From assembly GCA_025617745.1 (NCBI GenBank), contig CM046871.1, positions 30,024,433 to 30,088,432 of the forward strand: a stretch of 64,000 bases of DNA, read 5' to 3'. Both the position numbers and the translations under genes were made by a program. The DNA is from Heliocidaris erythrogramma. Lineage: Eukaryota; Echinodermata; Echinoidea; Camarodonta; Echinometridae. The notes beneath the pieces are model-generated. The model was not told where the DNA came from and ran no database searches. It saw only the letters and a list, made by a program, of their open reading frames with translations. This document shows, one piece after another, positions 57,491-64,000 of this stretch (position 1 is the first letter of the stretch; the number at the start of each line of letters is the position of its first letter).

Positions 57491-57639
57491 TTAGCGCTAA
57501 CAAACGTGCTACTATACAGCGTTTCTGTGCGGCCGCTACCAAAGACTTTTAATAGTATCAAGACAGATTACTCGCACCTACTTCCGTAGTACATTTGGAG
57601 GCGTAATTTGCTGTGTTAAACAGACTCGGAAAAATACGT

Positions 57640-58570
57640 TCGCCATAGGTATAACACGTGAAAAGATGTCTCACTTTTCTTGATATTTCATATCTTACTC
57701 TATATTTTTCAAGTCTGATTTTTGCACGAGAAAAAGGATGGATAGTTCAAAAAACATTTCTTGAACCTTTTTTGTCAATAAATGCCGCTATAAATCCCTT
57801 GGATCATGCCTGCTTTTTGATAGAGTCATCTGCCATAGGGTTAACACGTGAAAACATGGATTTTAAAAAAGATTATAGTTCCTCTAGTATTATTACCTTG
57901 AATTAGTGTAAATGTGGCTTACATGTAATTTGAGACTCTGAAAAAGCTTAATGAAGGCTCAAAAGTGCAAGGGACCCGCATAAATCCCCGGGAATATGGA
58001 TGCTTTTGGCCTTCCATCTCCCATAGGTTAACACGCAAAAACGGAGATTTTTGAATGATTATAATTCCCCCAGAATTAAATCAAAATTTTGAAAAATGTG
58101 CCTTGAATAAAATTTAAGGCTCTGAAAATGTATAATTAAGACTCAACTAATTGAATAGACCCCGCATAAATCCCCGGAATATGCATGCTTTTGACTCCAA
58201 AAAATCTCGCCTGGCATAGGTTAACACGCGAAAACAAGGAATTTTAGGGTGATTATAATTCCCTTTGTCTTTCTTTGAAAATGTAAAAAATGTGATTTAC
58301 ATGAAATTTAAAGCTCTGAGAAGGTATAATTAAGGCTTGATGAGTCCAGTAAACCCCCCATAATTCCCCGGGAATATGCATGATTTTAGCCTTCCAGGCC
58401 CCATAGGTTAACACATGAAAACAGGGGTTTTGAAATGATTTGAAATTATGAAAAATGTGATTTAATATATAAAATTTAAAGCTCTGAAAGTTTGTAATTG
58501 AGGCTCGATGAGTCAACTAAACCCCCCATAAATCCGCGGGAATATGCATGCTTTTGACCAAAAAAAAATT
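57640..58570. repeat. About 188-bp degenerate tandem repeat, 5 copies
   Basis: CCATAGGTTAACACGYGAAAA recurs near 57645, 57832, 58021, 58213 and 58391 (spacing 187, 189, 192, 178). Each unit also has CCCGCATAAATCCCCGGGAA, TATGCATGCTTTTG and a GATTATAATTCCC segment. Confidence 0.88.
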
Positions 58571-60057
58571 ATTTGCCATACTACAAGTGAATTCCAATAT
58601 TTGTTATCGATGACCTAATGTGGGCGTGTACCGGTCACGTGAGATCGACGACATCCAATGAGACCGTGCGCTAGCAGACGTACGTCCGCCCGAAGGCAAG
58701 CTCAGGATCCTAGCCGGTTAGAGGAAACTCTAACTAAATTCCAGTTCACTATTATATTTCTAATGTACCAGAGGCAAATTTCAATGTGTTAAATTCATAA
58801 ACTCGTATAATCAATGTTCTATCACCGCATTACGCCTAGCCTAATGGCTGATGTTAGATCATGCAAGCAGCATGGAATAGCTGAGCGGAATAGGTGCATG
58901 GACCATGATAGGTGTCTAGCACTATCTAGGCTCGGTCTACCCCTCTGCGATCCCGATAGAGGTAGTGGCGTTGCCGGTGGCGTTGCCGATGGAACTATAT
59001 GTCAGTTTCCAAAACTTGGCTCATCAAGGATTTTTGCTTGCTGTTCATCGTTTACTTGCCTTTGGCACCGACAGCCCCGAGAGACCGATAATGTAGTGGG
59101 AGGGGGATTCTGAACCCTGTTATGGATATGAGTCTGACACTGACATTCTATGATGACAAGGGCGAATGCATGATGTAGTAAAAGGTTGAGGGCACAAAAT
59201 TAATGCAGGGCGGTCAACTTTGGGGAACTGCTTGAAGGGAGATTTGTATTTTTTCTTCTCTCCAGCCATCCAAAAGTCAGTTGGGGTTTTTTTCGCCAGC
59301 CCTCCAAAAGTTGCTCGGGGGGGGGGGGGGTGAGGGGTGGCAAGAATATTTTCTTCTCGCCAGCCCTCCGAAAGTTGCTCAGTGGAGGGGGTGGGGTATT
59401 AGATTTTATAGGTCCAGTTTTCCTCCATAATTCTCTCACAAGCAAAAAAAAGTTATCAGTTCTAAAAGGGGGGTATACAATTTTTTTTAAAGCCCCTTAA
59501 ATTTGGTGCTCGATCCGGGTTGTCAACATTTTAGGCAAGAGCCCGTATGCCAACTTGGGTTTCAAAGAGGGAGCCGCGGCCGATTCACCCCCCCCCCCCC
59601 CCCCTTGATCTGCCCTGCTGTTTTGTCATGGATGTGAAGAATAGGATTCCATATAGTGTTGGTGGTCGAAAGATTGGGGCAATAAGCAATAAGATATCAT
59701 TATATTTTCCTCAATTCTATTGGAGTCATTTTTTACAGATCGGTTGTAAGAGAGAATAAAATGAGAGGGGGAGGAGAGAGAGAGACAAAGGAAGCTGGGG
59801 CAAATGTAATGGGATATTCCTACAAAGACAGAATAGGACTGGTAATAAATAAATTATGTCATCAGCTGATATTGTTGGTTGTTACTAGTTAATTCAATTC
59901 AAAACACGGAGGCCATTTTCCCCCTTTTTCGTACAATCGGTATAGGCCCTATTGCGTTGGTGATGGCTTCGGAGCAGGCCCCTATACTGTTTTCTTCGCC
60001 TGTCGTCTCAAATTTCTACAGCAGAATATTACAAATAACTTACCTATGTTAGTTATA
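58571..60057. other. No gene supported
   Basis: Contains short repeats of CGCCAGCCCTCCRAAAGTTGCTC at 59290-59380 and poly-G/C tracts at 59318-59330 and 59588-59604. ORF 58814-59113 (+) is not recognisable. Confidence 0.5.
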
Positions 60058-60307
60058 TTGGTGGCGTATCCAGGAATACTTTGGGAGGGGGGAGGCTCAC
60101 GCCTGACGAACTAAAGATCATCAGATGCATTCTATTTTGAATTTTAGGACAAGCAAGGAAAAAAAATGATCACAGTTTTCGGATTCTTTCTGTGCGGTGG
60201 GGAGGGGGTACACATTTCCTTTCATTCGATGTGTAACTAAGATAAGTCAGATTTGGTTTTAGCTGGCACGTAGGGGCACATGCATTCCTGGATACGCTAC
60301 CAATAAA
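60058..60307. mobile_element. 250-bp MITE
   Basis: Ends TTGGTGGCGTATCCAGGAAT and the complement ATTCCTGGATACGCTACCAA, with one mismatch. A further GGATACGCCAC word lies just outside at 60322. Confidence 0.75.
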
Positions 60308-60894
60308 AATAAGATAATCTTGGATACGCCACTCTTCTATAAGGAATTGCTCGCACACAATCTCATTTTATTAAAGCCTTTTGGTCTTGAATTTTAAAAG
60401 AAGAAGGCTAAAAAATTTACATTACAGGTCTATAAACCCTATAATTTCCATAAATCATATCAAATGAAATATTCAGATTTAATAGAAAAATAAAATAGAA
60501 ATTTCACAGCAAATAACTTTAAAGGGTAGCAAAAATACAAACATCTAGTCCTAGGCCCCCCCCCCTCCCAATTCTCTCCCTCTCCTCCCTGGTGCAGTTA
60601 GAGTTGATTCCTATCTGTTTTGGGACATAAGTTTGTATTTAAAGGGACAATATCAAGATTATGCCCTTTAGTTATGTCTTTACCGAAAGCGATGTACAGA
60701 AAAATAAGAAGACACTAAAATACAAACATCTTGATTAAGACTATAACCTTTCTCTCCGGGCCGATGGACATGCCCACAATATATAAGCGTGCTTTATTTC
60801 GGGACTGAGCACCCTTCGTATTTAAAGGAGAATTAACCTCAAACAATAAAGACGATAGTGTTCAAAGGTGTTATTTATTCCTACTTGTTAGACT

Positions 60895-61680
60895 ATATGC
60901 ACAATCACTGGGACCATCACTAAATGGAAACAGAAATTCCGAGCAACGGGTGATGTCAAGGATCGGCCCAGGAGTGGACGTCCGAAGATCACGACGGAAC
61001 AGCAAGACCGTCATATCAGGGTACTTGCTTTACAGAATCGTAGACGATCGTCACAGGGTATTCAACGAAGCGTTGTTAGGAGGTTCAACACCAGGGTATC
61101 TGATCAAACAGTGAGAAACCGCCTCCATGCTGCCAATCTCCGATCACGAAAGACGGAAAAGAAGCCAGCAGTGACTGTTCGACAGAAGCAGGAGCGCCTT
61201 CGTTGATGCCGCGATCATCTCCGCTGGAACAGGCGCGAGTGGCAGATGGTGATGTTCAGCGACGAGTCGCGTTTCTGCCTGCGGAAAGTTGATGGGCGAG
61301 TGAAAGTGTGGCGTAGGCGGGGTGAACGTTTCGACGATAGCTGCATCGACCGCGTTACACCATTCGGTATAGAGACGAGATCCTCCAACCAACAGCTGTC
61401 CCGTATTTAAGTAATATGGGGAACGACGCAATCCTGCAAGACGACAACGCGAGACCGCCACAGAGCGAGACTGGTCCCCAATTTTCTCGAGAGAGAGGAT
61501 ATCACGAGAATGGAGTGGCCTGCATGCAGCCCGGACCTAAACCCCATCGAGCATCTCTGGGATCAACTCGGCCAGTCTGTACGGAAGAGAGTCACCGATG
61601 AAACGACACTGGCAGGACTGCGTCAGATTCTGATTGAAGAATTGGGTCGTCCACCCGTTACTGAGCCTTCATCATGTTAA
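60895..61680 (+). pseudogene. Tc1-like transposase pseudogene
   Basis: DDE transposase of the Tc1/mariner superfamily. It begins within the N-terminal DNA-binding region (TKWKQKFRATGDV, then the GRPK-type RPRSGRPK linker) and lacks the start. A TGA at 61204-61206 breaks the frame. MVMFSDESRF carries the first catalytic Asp. After VTPFG about 60-70 residues are missing, and the frame shifts into YRDEILQPTAVPYL and LQDDNARP with the second Asp (61442-61444). A further shift leads to WPACSPDLNPIEHLWDQLG with the catalytic Glu at 61549-61551. The 107 nt between the last two are close to DD34E spacing. Stop at 61678-61680. It is clearly inactive. A possible right TIR (complement CAGTGCCTTGAAATGTGGGG, near 62020) has no partner that I could find. 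Confidence 0.9.
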
Positions 61681-62214
61681 TTGATGAAATCAAAGATCTC
61701 TGTATGTGACAATGAAGATGAAAATCCATTAAATCAAGCCCCTGCCTCTTCATTTTTGATGTTTTGTTGTGGTTTATGTAGTGATGGTTCTGTGAGATAA
61801 CATGGTTTGAGTCGTGTTTTGAAATACCCATGCATGCATGTTTGTTTGTTTGTTATGTGTTTGCTTGTGCAGAGGTTTGTTTGATTCCATGTTAATGTTG
61901 ATGTTAAATGCATGAAAACAAAAGAAACAACTGGGAAACTCACTCATCACCAAGGTAAAAAAGAACAGTGATTTTCAATATTGTGTCATTTTGCAACTTT
62001 TGAATTTTGACCTTGCCCCACATTTCAAGGCACTGCACCTCCATGTGAACGATAATCATATCATGTAGGATATCATTTTAAAGAAAATTAAATGATCTTT
62101 TCAGTGGTATCAATCAAACATCAATATTTACTAAGACTCGGGAAAAATGATCGATCAAATTCAGATTTCCAAACTTTTTTTGAGGAGTTTATAACGGAGG
62201 GGAGTGCCCAAGCC
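61681..62214. other. 3' flank of the Tc1-like element, no gene
   Basis: AT-rich. Includes the possible TIR near 62015-62045. Nothing else supported. Confidence 0.5.
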
Positions 62215-62620
62215 TGCTAGTGTTGGTCGCGTGGTTGGGGTGTCTCAGTTTGTTTGACTGTGTGTGCGGCCCAGTGGTTGGGAACCTCAGTCCTTGTGTT
62301 TGGTTGTGGGTGAGGCCCAGTGGTTTGGTACCTCACCAGTGTGTATATTAATAGTGTGTGTGTGTATGTGAGGCCCAGTGGTTGGGTACCTCACTAGCTT
62401 TATTTAATATTTGAAAAGTTATATTTAGTATCTAAGTATTGTGTGTGTATGTGAGGCGCTGTGATTGGGTACCTCACTAGTTTTATTTAATATTTGAGTA
62501 GTTATATTTAGTATCTAAGTATTGTGTATGTGGGTGAGGCCCAGTGGTTGGGTACCTCATCAGTGTAATATATATATATATATAGAGAGAGAGAGAGTGT
62601 GTGTGTGTGTGTGTATCAGT

Positions 62621-62660
<40 letters not shown>

Positions 62661-62770
62661 GTGTGTGTGTGTGTGTGAGGCCCAGTGGTTGGATACCCCA
62701 TTAGTCATAATTAGTATTTTAGTTATATTTAGTTATATTTAGGTTATAAGTATTTAGTTTTAGTGAGGCC
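62215..62770. repeat. GTGAGGCCCAGTGGTTGGGTACCTCA repeats with microsatellites
   Basis: About six copies of TGAGGCCCAGTGGTTGGGTACCTCA at irregular spacing between 62260 and 62700. Each unit begins and ends with complementary GTGAGG/CCTCAC, giving hairpins. TA and GT microsatellites occupy 62567-62680. Confidence 0.8.
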
Positions 62771-63188
62771 TACTGGTAAGCCGCTCTATTGTTCCCTGTA
62801 TAACCTATAGTAGTCTGATTACTACCAGACCCCAGGGATTACTGTACCTCTGGTCCGATATCAGGTTCGGCGTATACCGGTTTTCTGGATATCCGGTTCA
62901 GAAATCCGGGAGTCAGGGAAATTGATTTAAAATCATTATTAAGGCTAATTAAGGGTTTTTATAGGGGTAAAGATTAAAGTCAATAACATTTTGGAGATCA
63001 AATATTATTTAGCCGGTCTTCAATTATAGATTTGTTTACGGATTTGGATCTCTAATTATTAGGACTGTCTTAATTGCGTTCATGCATATTTTAGTGTTTG
63101 CTGTATTTTGGTTAGTTGGACATTTCGGGTTGTGGTCTCAAGATGATTTAACTCGTGCTCCTTTTTGGAGTTGGCGACAATCCCTGGT
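62771..63188. promoter_or_regulatory. Possible LTR/leader of an LTR retrotransposon
   Basis: Noncoding sequence just before gag-like frames. TTGGCGACAATCCCTGG at 63170-63186 could be a tRNA primer-binding site (starts TGG), which would end an LTR near 63168, but no TG...CA-bounded LTR can be confirmed without the downstream copy. Confidence 0.3.
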
Positions 63189-63623
63189 ATGACGGTTTCG
63201 GGAGTGGCAGCCATTGCTGATGCCAGGGCCCGTCATGGGATCCTCACCCCAGACCTCTTTGCCTCGGCGGTGGGTCTGGAAGAGTTGCAGGCCCTGACGG
63301 ACCAGTTTGATTTTACCATCCCGGACACCCCCTCTTTTCTGGTAGGGAAATCGGCGCCAAGCCGACACCCCGAACAAATTTCGGGAGACTCTCGCACCAA
63401 CAGAGATTCAGAACCAGTGGTCACCAGTGCCCCGAGGACCCACAAGGAGCTATATGGGGTCCACCAGCATGACGTGTACCCACCCCCAAATTACCAGGGG
63501 CGGGGGCGAGGTGGAGTTGGGGATGCTGAACCTCCGAACCTAACACGGTATATTCCCCCAACACCCGCCCAGAGGTCCCGACACCCATCGAGTTGGCCCC
63601 CACGCATACCTCGCATACCATGA
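63189..63623 (+). CDS. Probable retrotransposon gag-region ORF, first frame
   Basis: The first ATG in the open frame is at 63189, and TGA is at 63621-63623. The frame is also open upstream to a TTG at 63165, which is unlikely as a eukaryotic start. The product of about 144 residues has an alanine-rich N-terminus (SGVAAIADARARHG), a small helical-looking region (FASAVGLEELQALTDQF) and then a Pro/Arg-rich, low-complexity tail. No catalytic domain. GC-rich and coding-like relative to its surroundings. It is linked to the following gag-like frame by an ATGA overlap. The assignment rests on the neighbouring frame. Confidence 0.6.
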   Translation: MTVSGVAAIADARARHGILTPDLFASAVGLEELQALTDQFDFTIPDTPSFLVGKSAPSRHPEQISGDSRTNRDSEPVVTSAPRTHKELYGVHQHDVYPPPNYQGRGRGGVGDAEPPNLTRYIPPTPAQRSRHPSSWPPRIPRIP

Positions 63624-64000
63624 CGAGAGCCCCTGGGCATCTACCCAGGGGAGGCGAGCACTTCGATAGAGGGCCAACTATGCTTGATGGATCTCGCGGA
63701 CTGAGGGTGGAGGCAATGGACTTACCCTATCGAGATGTCAGGGAAGGGCGCTATTATTTGCCAGCGCCAAGACCACCTGTAACACCTATGCTCACTAATA
63801 CCCAGTTGCGTACCGGGCTTTCATTCACAGGCCTTCCCAAGAGCTTGAACTTTGATGGAAAAGGGAAATGGGATCCCTTCTTCAGGAAGTTCTCCCTCAT
63901 TTCAAATGATGGGGAATGGGATGGTGCTGAGAGTTTGGTCCATCTTTGTTGGTGTCTAGAGGGTAAGGCTCTGGCCTATTTAGATCAGCTTGGCACACGG
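63620..64000 (+). CDS. Gag-like ORF of an LTR retrotransposon (partial)
   Basis: The frame is open from ATG at 63620 to the window edge. It starts in the ATGA overlap with the preceding stop, in a different phase. The end contains GLPKSLNFDGKGKWDPFFRK, then DGEWDGAESLVHLCWCLEGK and ALAYLDQLG, which has the layout of the Ty3/gypsy-type retrotransposon gag (capsid-like) domain: F-x-G, W-x-x-F, then a W/C-L-x-G-x-A-x-x-x-L segment. The frame stays open upstream of the ATG for some codons, so the two frames may be one gag split by a frameshift, either a mutation or a recoding site. Pol is outside the window. Confidence 0.7.
   Translation, partial: MTRAPGHLPRGGEHFDRGPTMLDGSRGLRVEAMDLPYRDVREGRYYLPAPRPPVTPMLTNTQLRTGLSFTGLPKSLNFDGKGKWDPFFRKFSLISNDGEWDGAESLVHLCWCLEGKALAYLDQLGTR

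Noticed and set aside
62015-62045. Right terminal inverted repeat of the Tc1-like element
   Set aside because: The complement CAGTGCCTTGAAATGTGGGG looks like a Tc1-type end, but no matching left end was found upstream of 60895.
63165-63188. TTG start giving a longer gag frame
   Set aside because: A TTG start is unlikely in a eukaryotic element; the first ATG is at 63189.

Overview
The window is animal DNA, most likely from a marine deuterostome such as an echinoderm. The reasons are intronless rhodopsin-like receptor genes in tandem, several non-LTR retrotransposon families with microsatellite 3' tails, tRNA-headed SINEs, many small inverted-repeat transposons, Tc1-like and LTR-element remnants, and an intron-split HECT ligase gene. 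The species assignment is inference; nothing in the sequence proves it. Genes are sparse and repeats dominate.

Layout. 1-1165 is the 3' end of a LINE. 2002-2985 (-) is a GPCR pseudogene with one nonsense codon. 3111-24885 is a two-unit tandem duplication: unit 1 is 3111-14757 and unit 2 is 14758-24885. Each unit carries one near-identical intronless GPCR (11061-11990 and 18538-19467, both -) and the last exons of a HECT-domain E3 ubiquitin ligase. Only unit 2 connects to the rest of the HECT gene, whose exons I could join in phase from 29937 down to 23621 (-). The two units also serve as filled and empty insertion sites for four mobile elements: a LINE in unit 1 (4159-6333), a second LINE family in unit 2 (21092-23404), a TTA-flanked MITE in unit 1 (14422-14597) and a 430-bp inverted-repeat element in unit 2 (23934-24363).

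From about 27.8 to 58.6 kb the sequence is packed with unrelated tandem arrays: about 160-bp units (27843-28400 and 38910-39916), 130-bp units (34150-34860), an inverted 13-mer minisatellite (34968-35345), a 20-bp-class minisatellite (37780-38150), a 12-kb 209-bp satellite (41238-53161), a 31-bp minisatellite (56080-56830) and about 188-bp units (57640-58570). The 209-bp satellite has a higher-order structure in which eight monomers repeat in a fixed order (D-C-C-B-B-C-B-A). It ends in decayed sequence beside a 500-N assembly gap (53162-53661).

Three copies of a fold-back element (8096-8838, 36369-37063 and 53662-54014, the last cut by the gap) share long inverted arms. The complete copies also carry two oppositely oriented tRNA-like modules. 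The right end of the window holds a broken Tc1-like transposase (60895-61680) and the start of a probable LTR retrotransposon with two overlapping gag-like frames (63189-64000).

Possibly functional protein genes: two GPCRs and one HECT ligase. Everything else coding is transposon-derived or broken. Distances, phases and motifs were read by eye; identities are approximate unless a count is given.
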